Below are positions 1-7,876 of a DNA stretch of 64,000 bases, one piece after another. The first letter of the stretch is position 1. Every line of letters starts with the position of its first letter. The DNA comes from Flavisolibacter ginsenosidimutans. GTDB lineage: Bacteria; Bacteroidota; Bacteroidia; Chitinophagales; Chitinophagaceae. The position numbers and the translations under genes are program-made. The stretch lies in the NCBI RefSeq assembly GCF_007970805.1, contig NZ_CP042433.1:4836001-4900000 (forward strand). The letters run 5' to 3'. The notes below the pieces were generated by a model, which was not told the origin of the DNA, made no database searches, and saw nothing but the letters and a program-made list of their open reading frames with translations.

Positions 1-1
1 A

Positions 2-544
2 AACCTCGGCGCCAACGTTCCACTGCCGGTGAATCTTACCTCTTTTGAGGCAAGAACGGAAAAAAACACCGTTGAATTAAATTGGAAAACGGCAAGCATC
101 AGCAACGATGAATTCACAATCGAACGATCAATCAACGGCGTACATTTCGACGCAATTGGAACCGTGAAGCAATTAGCTTCTTCGTTTCGTTTTGTTGATG
201 ACAAACTTCCGCTTGCGAACAATCTTTATTATCGCCTAAGACAAAAAGACAAAGACGGAAAGATTGTCTATTCGGAAACAAAAACGATCAATATAGAGAA
301 ACAGAGCATCCTAAGATTATTTCCTTCGCCGGTTTCTGATAAACTCATCGTTCAGCTTTCAAACGCAACCACAGGGCAAGTTTCCGCAACCATCATAAAC
401 GCAGCCGGTGTAACCATCAGTCGGCAGGTAAGAAGCGCCACGAATAATTTTGAGATTCATGTGAAAGAATTGCCCGCTGGCACCTATTACCTGATTGTAG
501 AAACGGCTGAAGGAAAAAGCACAGCATCATTTACTAAAAAATAA
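2..544 (+). CDS. Type IX secretion substrate, C-terminal part (partial gene)
   Basis: The reading frame is open from the left edge, so the gene begins outside the window and only about 180 residues are seen. The first visible residues (a PLPVNLTSFEA-type stretch) are the linker usually found before the last Ig-like domain of exported Bacteroidota proteins. The final 75 residues, starting near an LFPSPVSDKL motif and ending in a Lys-rich tail after GTYYLIVET, match the type A sorting domain that directs proteins through the Por/type IX system for cleavage and cell-surface attachment. The catalytic or binding part is upstream and unseen, so the protein's job is unknown. A GTG at 29 is an internal Val codon, not a start. 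Confidence 0.85.
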   Translation, partial: NLGANVPLPVNLTSFEARTEKNTVELNWKTASISNDEFTIERSINGVHFDAIGTVKQLASSFRFVDDKLPLANNLYYRLRQKDKDGKIVYSETKTINIEKQSILRLFPSPVSDKLIVQLSNATTGQVSATIINAAGVTISRQVRSATNNFEIHVKELPAGTYYLIVETAEGKSTASFTKK

Positions 545-589
545 AATGCGCCGGTAATCAAAAGTGTAAAACTCATCCCGACCGCACTC

Positions 590-1501
590 TTGCTTTGTGT
601 TGCTGTCTTTTCTGCATTTGCACAGCAATCTGCACTGCGGCGCAGCTTTGTTTTTTTCGGTGATGTGAGAATAACACTGGACGAACCGCCTCATTTGAAT
701 TCAAAACACGAAAGCTTCGTTATTCTTTATGCGCTTCCCAACGGCAATACCGCAGAACAAACAATGGGAAAAAAGATTTCCGCAGGTGACGACTGGCATT
801 TCGACATTCAACACATCAAAGCACAAACAGCCTTCCTGCGCCGGCAATTACCGAAGAAGAATATTGTTGTTGCCTATTTAGAAAACACAGACAAAAGCTG
901 GCCGCAGTGGAAAACAAAACATGCGAACTACGTTGGCGAAGTGCAACACATCGTTAATACAATTTTCAATCTTTTCAGGGGGAGGAAAGCACTTTACCTA
1001 AACGGTCATAGCGGCGGCGGCCGTTTCATTTTTAGTTATCTTGACGGCGTTGATGTAATCCCTTCGTTTGTAAAAAACATCAGTTTTTTGGACAGCAATT
1101 ACGGTTATGATTCAACCTACTTGCCAAAACTTCAAAACTGGTTGCAACAAAATAAGGAAGCGAAGCTGAATGTATTTGCCTACAACGACAGCATGGCTTT
1201 ATTAAATGGAAAACGCTTTGTTTCCGATACCAGCGGAACCTGGTATCGCAGCGGCTTGCTGCTTCGTCACCTGACGCAAATATTTCCCTTCGAAAAAAGA
1301 AGAGATGACAGTTTAATTATTTATCAATCACTGAACAAACAAGTTCGCTTCTTTCTAAAAACAAATCCTGAAAAAAAGATTTATCACACGCAACAGGTTG
1401 ACCTGAACGGTTTCATTCATTCCATTCTTGCCGGTACCAAACAAGATGAAAAGCGTTACAAATATTTTGGTGAGAGAGCTTACTCAAGCTTCATCGAATA
1501 A
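590..1501 (+). CDS. Secreted alpha/beta-hydrolase-like protein, start uncertain
   Basis: About 300 residues with a nucleophile elbow GHSGGG (Ser141 counted from the TTG at 590) after a beta-strand reading ALYLN, which suggests a serine hydrolase of the alpha/beta fold. The substrate is unknown. The N-terminus is a hydrophobic stretch ending in AFAQQS, an export signal cleaved after AFA. No ATG lies in frame: from the previous gene's stop (544) the frame is open but offers only TTG at 590, which would leave a signal peptide without its basic n-region. An out-of-frame ATG at 546 (ATG CGC CGG) lies one base from restoring a normal signal peptide. This suggests a small frameshift, a sequencing slip, or a rare start codon. 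It follows the T9SS gene by 45 bp and may be co-transcribed. Confidence 0.6.
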   Translation: MLCVAVFSAFAQQSALRRSFVFFGDVRITLDEPPHLNSKHESFVILYALPNGNTAEQTMGKKISAGDDWHFDIQHIKAQTAFLRRQLPKKNIVVAYLENTDKSWPQWKTKHANYVGEVQHIVNTIFNLFRGRKALYLNGHSGGGRFIFSYLDGVDVIPSFVKNISFLDSNYGYDSTYLPKLQNWLQQNKEAKLNVFAYNDSMALLNGKRFVSDTSGTWYRSGLLLRHLTQIFPFEKRRDDSLIIYQSLNKQVRFFLKTNPEKKIYHTQQVDLNGFIHSILAGTKQDEKRYKYFGERAYSSFIE

Positions 1502-1681
1502 TCACACTGCGTTTCTTTCACTGTATTCAACCTTGTTTATAACGGACGGTAGAAAATGCGGGTGAAGAAACAGAGGCCCGATAAACACAACAGCACTTAC
1601 CGCAAAGATTTCCACCAAAAACGAAATTGGTTTGTTTCTTGCTTTCAGCGAGGCAATTGTAAACCCTTAAAAAGCCAACGT

Positions 1682-2365
1682 ATGAAAAGAAACACTTTGC
1701 TTGCTCTTGTAGCCCTCGGTTCTTTGCTTGTTAGCTGCAAAAAAGAAAACAACAACACATCGGACGGTTCGAATGTCAGCTATCAACTGGTTGCCGCTGA
1801 TCGGTCTTCCACTCTGGGTGCGGTGAACACTGAAAGTTCCACTTTACAAACGGCAGCGGCCATTAACTGGACTTCCGGCTTTGCCAACGTAACGGAACTA
1901 AAGTTTGAGGCTAAAAACAAGGAGAACGACATTTCTTACCGCTCGGGAACAGACCGGCACATTGATCTCTTCAATCCTGTTGCTTCGGCCGGTACAATCC
2001 TGATTCCTTCGGGAACTTACGATCAGGTGAAATTCAAACTTGAGTTGGCTCCAACAAACAACGAACCGGCTTTGGAATTGGAAGGAAATTACAACGGCAC
2101 TCCCGTTATTCTTCGGGTATCGCAACCAATAGAAATCAAGGGAGCCCAGCAAAACGTAACAGTCAGCGACAACAACGGCTATACCGCTATCACCGATCTA
2201 AATCTTTCCACCTTGCTGAACAATGTTTCGGCTAATTCATTAAACAACGCTACCCGCACCAATGGCCAGATTATTCTTTCTTCTTCGTCAAACCAAAACC
2301 TGTACAACCGGTTGGTGGGCAACTTGCGCGACCACGAGAACGAATGCCGGTGGAAGCGTAAGTAA
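1682..2365 (+). CDS. Putative lipoprotein, DUF4382-like
   Basis: 227 residues. The start at 1682 is chosen because it opens a signal peptide with lipobox LLVSC (Cys about 20); a longer frame back to 1556 adds a charged non-signal stretch. The mature part is Ser/Thr/Asn-rich and beta-structured, with alternating hydrophobic strands and a segment on pulling out a linear quantity (GTYDQVKFKLEL). That resembles DUF4382-type surface lipoproteins of Bacteroidota, but the family assignment is tentative. It is followed by a strong hairpin terminator, so it is probably a single-gene transcript. Function unknown; the location is inferred to be the outer or inner membrane, periplasmic face. Confidence 0.6.
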   Translation: MKRNTLLALVALGSLLVSCKKENNNTSDGSNVSYQLVAADRSSTLGAVNTESSTLQTAAAINWTSGFANVTELKFEAKNKENDISYRSGTDRHIDLFNPVASAGTILIPSGTYDQVKFKLELAPTNNEPALELEGNYNGTPVILRVSQPIEIKGAQQNVTVSDNNGYTAITDLNLSTLLNNVSANSLNNATRTNGQIILSSSSNQNLYNRLVGNLRDHENECRWKRK

Positions 2366-2377
2366 AATGTTTTTGAA

Positions 2378-2407
2378 AGCCCTGAAATTGTTTCAGGGCT
2401 TTTTATT
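2378..2407 (+). terminator. Intrinsic terminator after the lipoprotein gene
   Basis: A perfect stem of about nine base pairs (AGCCCTGAA with its complement) closes a short loop and runs into a T-rich tract. It begins 12 bp after the stop codon at 2365. Confidence 0.85.
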
Positions 2408-2475
2408 TCAAGCGATTAAGCAGGCATGGCATTATTTTTCCTGTGATATTCCAAGGTTCGGTTCAAGCCTTGTTC

Positions 2476-2781
2476 ATGAACAAAACCACTGTCAGTCAGG
2501 CCTTGCTTCAATTATTGGTTAGAGTGTATAACCAGTCTATCCAATCCTACTATTTTTTCCCCGACGTTATCATTTGCGGACATCATCGCCTGGAGCGTGG
2601 CGACTTTGAATTCTTGTTGAAAGAAGGCTATATTGTTCCCTATCACACCGACTCATTCGGCAAACTTTATCGTCTTACAAAAAAAGCCGAAGAAGCATTG
2701 CACACACAACTGCGTGTGCGGAAGTACCGTTCGCAAAAAGCAAAGGAAGTTGCGGAGCAGGCTGATTTCTCTTTCTATTAA
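2476..2781 (+). CDS. Hypothetical protein, 101 aa
   Basis: Not recognised. The ATG at 2476 (MNKTTVSQ) is preferred to a GTG at 2443. The N-terminal half is hydrophobic/aromatic (YYFFPDVIICGHHRLERGD). The C-terminal half is a basic helical segment with LTKKAEEALH and repeated Lys/Arg, which looks compatible with a small winged-helix or nucleic-acid-binding fold (the phrase DFEFLLKEGYIVPY resembles a wing preceded by a helix). No membrane segment or signal peptide. It stands alone between a terminator and the next small gene. Confidence 0.5.
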   Translation: MNKTTVSQALLQLLVRVYNQSIQSYYFFPDVIICGHHRLERGDFEFLLKEGYIVPYHTDSFGKLYRLTKKAEEALHTQLRVRKYRSQKAKEVAEQADFSFY

Positions 2782-2867
2782 ATTCTTTTTCTGCCGCCTC
2801 TTTCTTACGCCAAGGTTATTGAACATGAGGGTGTGGCACTATTTTCTTATCGTAAAAGAAAAAGAGT

Positions 2868-3131
2868 ATGCTAGCCTTTGAGTTTAAGCAGCCGTTGGAA
2901 GTAACAACCGCTTATGGCGACGGCTACATTTGGTACATGATTGACTACGGTCCCCACGCCGATACGCTTTACACCGTTATCATTAAAGAAACGGGTGAGT
3001 GCTGGCAAATGTGCCACAAAGATTTTCGTGTAAAAACAAATACAACGTTGGGTATCCGGAAACATTACGAAAGCCCGCAGAATAAAGCCGTGCGTTCACA
3101 AGCGCACACAAACAGTGCTGTGAAGCAGTAG
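2868..3131 (+). CDS. Hypothetical protein, 87 aa
   Basis: Not recognised. ATG at 2868 follows a purine-rich AAAAGAAAAAGAG stretch that could act as a ribosome site. The first 65 residues look like a small compact beta domain (VTTAYGDGYIWYMIDYG, TLYTVIIKETGECWQMCHKDFRV) with two Cys that could pair, followed by a basic, Gln/Asn-rich tail. Such proteins in Bacteroidota are usually annotated as hypothetical and are often near small phage-like or stress genes. No function is offered. Confidence 0.5.
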   Translation: MLAFEFKQPLEVTTAYGDGYIWYMIDYGPHADTLYTVIIKETGECWQMCHKDFRVKTNTTLGIRKHYESPQNKAVRSQAHTNSAVKQ

Positions 3132-3185
3132 CAAGCTGCTTTTAAATGGCACAGTTTTTTGAACTTTTTATAAAAATTTTGAGTT

Positions 3186-3320
3186 ATGCCAAATTGGTTG
3201 AGAGCGTTGATAGCCGGCTATGGTGCCAGCAAATTAGGTGGCGGTTGTTTTGGAACAATCGTAGTGTTTGTCATCATTTACATGCTGCTTGGCCATTGCG
3301 GCGGCGGGCATTACCATTAA
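3186..3320 (+). CDS. Small glycine-rich single-pass membrane protein, 44 aa
   Basis: A 44-codon ORF starting at ATG 3186, easily missed by length cutoffs. It starts MPNWLRALIAGYGASK, then has a Gly-Gly-Gly-Cys-Phe-Gly turn, then one membrane helix of about 15 hydrophobic residues (TIVVFVIIYMLLG), and ends in a Cys/Gly/His cluster (HCGGGHYH) that could bind a metal. The organisation (basic amphipathic N-terminus, Gly-rich hinge, one helix) and lack of internal stops argue for a real gene. Function unknown. Confidence 0.6.
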   Translation: MPNWLRALIAGYGASKLGGGCFGTIVVFVIIYMLLGHCGGGHYH

Positions 3321-3382
3321 TCTTTACACAGCCGTTTCGGAACAGGGAATGCAATACGACGTTCCCTTTTTAATTTTCCGTT

Positions 3383-4378
3383 ATGCAAGCACCGCAAAAT
3401 TTTAACGGCAAGGTCTTTCTCAATCCCGTTTCGACGGAGATGATGAAACCCGGCTCGTTCTTCCGGGTAATGCGAAAATTTCTTCAAAAGCACCCGGAAC
3501 GGGAGCCTGCGTCCCCGCTTGGCCCTTTTAGCGCAAGTGCAGAAGTATTGCAACAACTTCCGTCGCAAACCCTTCGCGTTACCTGGCTGGGGCATTCAAC
3601 GCTTTTGATTGAAGTGGACGGGAAACGTTTCCTTACCGACCCCGTTTGGTACAACCGCGTTTCGCCGTTTCGATTTCTCGGGCCCAGGCGTTTCTTTCAA
3701 AATCCTTTGCCGCTGAGCCATCTTCCCGCAATTGATGCGGTGCTCTTGTCGCACGATCACTACGATCATTTGGATAAACAAACGCTACTTGCTTTAACCC
3801 GCAAAAACATTCCGGTCATAACCATGCTTGGCGTGGGCAGGCGCCTTGTAAACTGGGGCGTTCAAAAAAATTTGATCACGGAATTGGATTGGTGGCAGGA
3901 AACAAAAATTGATGGAGGCTTTACCGTAACCGCAACACCTTCGCGTCATTTTTCGGGGCGTTGGCTCAACGACCGTTTTAAAACACTGTGGGGCGCTTTT
4001 GTCGTTAAAGCACCAGTGCACAACATTTTCTTCGGCGCTGATTCGGGTTATTACAACGGCTTTGCCGAAATCGCGGAAAGGCTCGGGCCTTTTGATATTG
4101 CGATGCTTGAAATTGGCGCTTACAACGAAATGTGGGAAGCCATTCACATGGGACCGGAAAAGGCGGTACAGGCTACCCTTGATCTGGGCAGGCCTTTGCT
4201 TCTGCCCATTCACTGGGGAACGTTTAGCCTGGCCATGCATCCCTGGAAAGAACCGGTTGAACGATTAATAGCAGAAGCGGCAAAGAAAGACGTGAAGTTG
4301 ATTTTGCCTGCACCCGGCGAATCCGTTACGGTAAATAAAGAACCGTACAACAGCCAGTGGTGGACGCAGTATCGTTGA
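3383..4378 (+). CDS. MBL-fold metallohydrolase, NAPE-PLD/UlaG-like
   Basis: 331 residues. The metal-binding motif HDHYDHLD is at residues 124-131, after a WLGHS strand-turn (about residues 68-72) and a DPVW loop near 86-89. A second-half Asp and His (FGADSGYYNG, then LLPIHWGTF) supply further metal ligands. These features and the length match the branch of metallo-beta-lactamase-fold enzymes related to N-acyl-phosphatidylethanolamine phospholipase D, usually two-zinc phosphodiesterases acting on lipids. The true substrate here is not known. No signal peptide is visible, so it is probably cytoplasmic. It starts 62 bp after the tiny membrane-protein gene. Confidence 0.85.
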   Translation: MQAPQNFNGKVFLNPVSTEMMKPGSFFRVMRKFLQKHPEREPASPLGPFSASAEVLQQLPSQTLRVTWLGHSTLLIEVDGKRFLTDPVWYNRVSPFRFLGPRRFFQNPLPLSHLPAIDAVLLSHDHYDHLDKQTLLALTRKNIPVITMLGVGRRLVNWGVQKNLITELDWWQETKIDGGFTVTATPSRHFSGRWLNDRFKTLWGAFVVKAPVHNIFFGADSGYYNGFAEIAERLGPFDIAMLEIGAYNEMWEAIHMGPEKAVQATLDLGRPLLLPIHWGTFSLAMHPWKEPVERLIAEAAKKDVKLILPAPGESVTVNKEPYNSQWWTQYR

Positions 4379-4424
4379 GGCCTCACTTAACAGGAACGGG
4401 ATTTGCGCTTCCTTAAAAAAAGTT

Positions 4425-4634
4425 ATGGAAGATAATAAGCAAAAGAAAAACGAACAGCGGATGGGCGAACCGAATCCAACGGTGAATGCACCCGGCTCGA
4501 AGGTAGCCGATTACGGTGATGTGGAAGGCGGGGAAGGCGCTGGCGATGAACGGTCTCACCGCACTACCGACAAAGCTGATCGCGGCAGGGTAGAGCCCTT
4601 AAAAGGAAAAGATGAAACCCTTGGCACACCGTAA
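4425..4634 (+). CDS. Small, highly charged, probably disordered protein, 69 aa
   Basis: 69 residues made almost only of Gly, Glu, Asp, Lys, Arg, Pro, Asn and Thr, with no hydrophobic core, so it is expected to be disordered. Composition and size resemble three tandem small ORFs near 7.2-7.8 kb. Such hydrophilic small proteins are often stress or starvation related, but nothing here shows that. It begins 46 bp after the MBL gene and ends in a strong terminator, so it may share that transcript. Confidence 0.6.
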   Translation: MEDNKQKKNEQRMGEPNPTVNAPGSKVADYGDVEGGEGAGDERSHRTTDKADRGRVEPLKGKDETLGTP

Positions 4635-4654
4635 GCCAACAACTGATTTTTTGA

Positions 4655-4683
4655 AGAGAAGCAGGTTTCTGCTTCTCTTTTTA
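4655..4683. terminator. Bidirectional intrinsic terminator at a convergent junction
   Basis: A ten-base-pair perfect stem (AGAGAAGCAG and its complement) with a 4-nt loop is followed by a T-run and preceded by A-rich sequence. It lies between a forward gene ending at 4634 and a reverse gene ending at 4681, so it can serve both. Confidence 0.85.
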
Positions 4684-4962
4684 TTCAGTGGGATTGTTCA
4701 TCACCTGCTGGGCAATTTGCTTTTTCAGATTAATCTCGTTCACATCACCCGAAGCTTTGATTTCGTATAAAGGTGTTACTGTAACACTTGGATTGTGCAA
4801 CAGAGTAAAATGCGCACCGGTTATCTTTTGCAGTTCGGCATCGTCAACAAAAACCGAATACACATTTAAAAAACCCACAGGGGTCATGCTCATGTCAATT
4901 GTTTCTACATCGTAATTCACTTTATATCCCTTTCCGTTGAACGGTACTTTAATCGTCTTCAT
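4681..4962 (-). CDS. Hypothetical protein, 93 aa
   Basis: Not recognised. The internal ATG at 4962 (MKTIKVPFNGKGYKVNYD) is chosen because the longer frame to 5025 adds a basic, non-conserved-looking leader. The protein is a small mixed alpha/beta domain with a hydrophobic strand (VGFLNVYSVFVDD) and a terminal helix ending QQVMNNPTE. No signal peptide and no catalytic motif. The upstream gene at 5070 is divergent. Confidence 0.55.
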   Translation of the reverse strand: MKTIKVPFNGKGYKVNYDVETIDMSMTPVGFLNVYSVFVDDAELQKITGAHFTLLHNPSVTVTPLYEIKASGDVNEINLKKQIAQQVMNNPTE

Positions 4963-5069
4963 GTTGCGTCGTTGTTTCTGGCTTTGCTGAAAATATTGTA
5001 CCGCCGTCCCTTTGCGAAAAGACAAATGTGGCAGTGCCTTTGCAGCAGTTAAACAGATAATTGTCGGTT

Positions 5070-5588
5070 ATGAAAAAGAGGATGCTTTTTGGTTTTCTGC
5101 TTTGCACCTTCACGGCACATTCCTTTGCACAGTCGGCCGGAGTGAAAAAGAAAAATGGCCCGGCAAAAACAGTTGCCAAAAACAAAAGCACAAGAGCGGC
5201 AAAAGATTCCGTGGTTACTTTATCAAGCACAGGCCGCTACGACGCTTTTGCCTCATCATCAAAGCTGCTCATTACCGACCCTACCGTTAACCGGCTTAAT
5301 CAACGAGCGAACGGCTCCGGCCTGCGCATAAGCGGATCGGGTATTGTTGGAATGCCTAAGGGATCATACGGTTTTGCCAACGGTCATCTCTTGCTGCGCA
5401 ATACAACCGCAACGTCTTCCGGCACGGCTTATGGCAGCGGCGCCGTGGGCACGGGCACAAGCATACAGGGCGTTGGCACAAGCGAGGCAAGCATTGGTGT
5501 AAACGGGAAAAATCCTTACGCTGTTTCGTGGCTTTGGGGCGACCGTCAACCGCGTTCTATTCGGAATGATTCGGCAAGAAGGCACTAA
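5070..5588 (+). CDS. Secreted hypothetical protein, Gly/Ser/Thr-rich
   Basis: 172 residues from the ATG at 5070 (a TTG at 5061 is in frame but adds little). A clear signal peptide (MKKRMLFGFLLCTFTAHSFAQ) predicts export with cleavage after FAQ. The mature chain is basic at first, then a low-complexity Gly/Ser/Thr segment (about residues 105-145) with repeated GTG/GSG turns that may form an extended surface segment. Near the C-terminus is an Arg-rich WGDRQPRSIRNDS. Family not recognised. Its end abuts the reverse-strand YihY gene by 3 bp. Confidence 0.6.
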   Translation: MKKRMLFGFLLCTFTAHSFAQSAGVKKKNGPAKTVAKNKSTRAAKDSVVTLSSTGRYDAFASSSKLLITDPTVNRLNQRANGSGLRISGSGIVGMPKGSYGFANGHLLLRNTTATSSGTAYGSGAVGTGTSIQGVGTSEASIGVNGKNPYAVSWLWGDRQPRSIRNDSARRH

Positions 5589-5591
5589 GAA

Positions 5592-6521
5592 TTACGATTC
5601 TTTTATTTCTCTTACCTCGTAACGAGAAGCATAAGGCAAAGGCTTTACAGGCTCGTGCAAATAAGCCGACCACACATGCGTAAACGAAGCGCCAAAATAC
5701 AAGATGAGCGATGAGTAAAACACAAACAACAACACCAGGACAACGCTTGCCGATGCGCCGTATAAATTGCTGATGTTGCTGTTGATGAGCAGGAGCCGCA
5801 ACACGTATTTACCGGCGGTAAAAAGAATAGCCGTTACAAAAGCCCCGCTGAAAGCCACTTTCCACGAAGGCCGGGCATCGGGCAGCAACCGGAAAAGAAC
5901 GCCGAACCAAAGCGTTACAAACAACAGCGAAAGCACATAGTTGAACACGCTATTAATGTAAAGCGCTAGTGCCGGAAAAACGGCCGCAATGCTTTTGCCC
6001 ATTTGCGCTTTTGCCGCTTCGGCAAGTATGCTTACAAGAATTAAAACGCCGGTAGCCAAAATGATAAGAACCGATTGTAAACGGGTACGCAACTGTTTGG
6101 CAACGCTTCTTCCCTCAACCACTTTAATGCGCCACAGTTGGTTGATGGAACTTTTTATCACCATCAGCATAGTTGTAGCTACCATCAACAAAAAAAGAAA
6201 GCCAAAGGCAGTTATCCAAACGTTGTGCGCAAGCTGGCGGAAAGCGATCAACGTATCTACCACTTGCCGAACGCTTTGTTCGCCAACGATGCCCGAGAGA
6301 TCGCGGAACAAGCTGTGCCTTATTTTCAGCGGGTCAAGAACCAGCCCCATGAATTGCGTAAGCAAAATCAAAATAAACGGCAATGCAAAAGAAGTGAAAA
6401 AGGCGGTGGCGCCGGCCATGCGCAATGGGTCGTTGTGAATTAAATGCGCAAAGGCCCGTTTAAAAATTGCGGGCAGGTGTGAAAGAGAGAACTTCAGTTT
6501 TGTTTGAACAGCGTGCGCCAT
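5592..6521 (-). CDS. YihY/BrkB-family inner-membrane protein
   Basis: 309 residues with about six hydrophobic helices. The segment DPLRMAGATAFFTSFALPFILILL near the N-terminus and the GASASVVLVLLFVFYSSLILYFGASFTHVWS segment near the C-terminus are the signature regions of the YihY/BrkB (formerly RNase BN) family, together with a KWRVAF-like loop (PSWKVAFSGAFVTAILF). Family members are integral inner-membrane proteins of uncertain role, originally called virulence factor BrkB. Start at 6521. Confidence in the family is high; in function, low. Confidence 0.85.
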   Translation of the reverse strand: MAHAVQTKLKFSLSHLPAIFKRAFAHLIHNDPLRMAGATAFFTSFALPFILILLTQFMGLVLDPLKIRHSLFRDLSGIVGEQSVRQVVDTLIAFRQLAHNVWITAFGFLFLLMVATTMLMVIKSSINQLWRIKVVEGRSVAKQLRTRLQSVLIILATGVLILVSILAEAAKAQMGKSIAAVFPALALYINSVFNYVLSLLFVTLWFGVLFRLLPDARPSWKVAFSGAFVTAILFTAGKYVLRLLLINSNISNLYGASASVVLVLLFVFYSSLILYFGASFTHVWSAYLHEPVKPLPYASRYEVREIKES

Positions 6522-6767
6522 CCTACAAACTAAATAAAATTCCTTGCCATTTCTGCGCTTCTGTTTTCATAAACTTTGAATTTGCGTTTGTATCAAGGCA
6601 ATGAACTTTTATAAGCACAGTTTCTATTTTCATGACGATGCATCGAAAGCTTAATGGATAGACGAACTCTTGGTTCATAAAACTGTTTCGCACGGAGCGA
6701 AGGGCCAAAGGAAAAGAAACCGCCAATCACAAACCGTTTAAGGTATGCTTCTTGTTTTTTTGCAGTT

Positions 6768-7061
6768 ATGAGCGAAGAACTCGATGTTGATTGTCCTTTG
6801 TGCGGCCGGCCGTTGGCGCATCCGTATAACCGCCATCACTTGCTGCCTTTGAGCAAGGGCGGCAAAGGAACCACGACGGTTTTGCTGCACAAAATCTGTC
6901 ACGATAAAATTCATTCGGTATTTACCGAAATGGAACTGAAGCGGCATTATAACACCATTGAAAAATTAAAGGCTGACGAAGAGATCGCTAACTTTTTGAA
7001 ATGGGTGGCGAAGAAGGAACCGCAATTTTATGATGGGTCGGTGCGCAAGAATAAAGCCTGA
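6768..7061 (+). CDS. Small HNH-type zinc-ribbon protein
   Basis: 97 residues. CPLC (Cys9-Cys12) and a second pair CHDKIH (Cys44, with His45 and His49) frame an RHHLLPLSKGG core (His23-His24), which is the arrangement of compact HNH nucleases: two zinc-coordinating pairs around an HH motif and a following KGG turn. Many short bacterial HNH-ribbon proteins are uncharacterised, and some have lost nuclease activity. The C-terminus is a basic helical tail. It may be a nuclease or a DNA-binding zinc protein. It sits alone, after a stretch (6522-6767) with no convincing gene. Confidence 0.7.
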   Translation: MSEELDVDCPLCGRPLAHPYNRHHLLPLSKGGKGTTTVLLHKICHDKIHSVFTEMELKRHYNTIEKLKADEEIANFLKWVAKKEPQFYDGSVRKNKA

Positions 7062-7160
7062 TACGATCGTTCACAACGCGGAATGCTTCAGGCTGCACAA
7101 AGGAATTTTAAAACCGTTTACGTTGGCATAATTCTTTCGCAACACTCTCTAAATTTTCTT

Positions 7161-7355
7161 ATGAACCGGAACGAAGAAAAAGAACCGCTGCAAAAGCCTG
7201 ATGGCAAAAACACAGATGAACAATTTGGCGCAGCCAACACGGTTTCTACTATTGAAGAAGACAACGAAAGAAGGCCGTTGGACAAAATAGAAGGTCACAT
7301 GCGCAACGGTGAGTTGGGCGGCAACATGCAAGAAGAAGGCAATCACAAAAAATAA
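7161..7355 (+). CDS. Small charged protein, 64 aa, first of three tandem
   Basis: 64 residues beginning MNRNEEKEPLQKPDG, rich in Glu, Asp, Asn, Gly and Lys, with no hydrophobic segment. It is preceded by a frame that extends to 7083 but reads as an ordinary non-conserved leader, so ATG 7161 is preferred. The next gene starts 5 bp after its stop, so it forms a compact set with the genes at 7361 and 7573. Function unknown. Confidence 0.6.
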   Translation: MNRNEEKEPLQKPDGKNTDEQFGAANTVSTIEEDNERRPLDKIEGHMRNGELGGNMQEEGNHKK

Positions 7356-7360
7356 GCGTT

Positions 7361-7534
7361 ATGGACAACGACAAAGGAAAGTTTGAACAGCAGGACCATC
7401 CGCTCAAGAACACCGACAAGGCTTTTGTGCAAGTGGGCAAAAACGGCGAGCCGGTAATGCCCGAACATACAGAGGAAAGCAACAAAACAGAAAAGCCCGG
7501 CGAGAAAAGAAACATTACGTACGACAGGCCTTAA
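7361..7534 (+). CDS. Small charged protein, 57 aa, second of three tandem
   Basis: 57 residues, ATG 7361, beginning MDNDKGKFEQQDHPLKN and ending EKRNITYDRP. It has a slightly more structured feel than its neighbours: a short stretch AFVQVGKNGEPVMP resembles a KGEPV-type turn seen in small Bacteroidota proteins. Otherwise it is hydrophilic. It starts 5 bp after the previous stop codon. Function unknown. Confidence 0.6.
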   Translation: MDNDKGKFEQQDHPLKNTDKAFVQVGKNGEPVMPEHTEESNKTEKPGEKRNITYDRP

Positions 7535-7572
7535 GCAGAAAACCGTTATTGCTAAACAAGACAAACGTTTTT

Positions 7573-7800
7573 ATGGAAAACAAAAATTACGGCGATCCAA
7601 ACAGGGCGTATCGCGAAGAACTGAACGAGAAAGGCAGCACGTTTACCGATACTCATGCAGAGTCGGAAGCAAGAGACAAAGCAAAAATTGAAAAAGCCGC
7701 CACGGGACAAAGCCAGAAGATGGACGGCGGAAATCCGCACGCAGAAGAGGATACGGTGAGCGACGAGGAGATTAGAAGAGAAACGTTGGAGAAGAAGTAG
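7573..7800 (+). CDS. Small charged protein, 75 aa, third of three tandem
   Basis: 75 residues from ATG 7573 (a TTG at 7549 is less likely). Composition as in the two genes before it: Glu, Asp, Lys, Arg, Gly and Asn dominate, with a long acidic/basic helix-forming second half (EARDKAKIEKAATGQ, then EEIRRETLEKK). It is followed directly by a long palindrome. Function unknown. Confidence 0.6.
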   Translation: MENKNYGDPNRAYREELNEKGSTFTDTHAESEARDKAKIEKAATGQSQKMDGGNPHAEEDTVSDEEIRRETLEKK

Positions 7801-7876
7801 TTGATTGGTTGACCGGTTGATTAGTTGACTGGTTAATTGGTTATGCACAAATCAACTAATCAACCGGTCAACCAAT
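7801..7876. repeat. 25-bp perfect inverted repeat made of tandem octamers
   Basis: Two arms of 25 bp (7804-7828 and 7852-7876) are exact reverse complements around a 23-nt centre. The left arm and the start of the centre read as consecutive octamers of the form xxxGTTGA (TTGGTTGA, CCGGTTGA, TTAGTTGA). It fills the gap between a forward gene and a reverse gene, where the hairpin could act as a bidirectional terminator. Related octamers occur inside aroA. Confidence 0.9.

Noticed and set aside
6523..6726. Reverse ORF of 67 codons before the HNH gene
   Set aside because: No recognisable pattern and no start site; the interval is treated as spacer.
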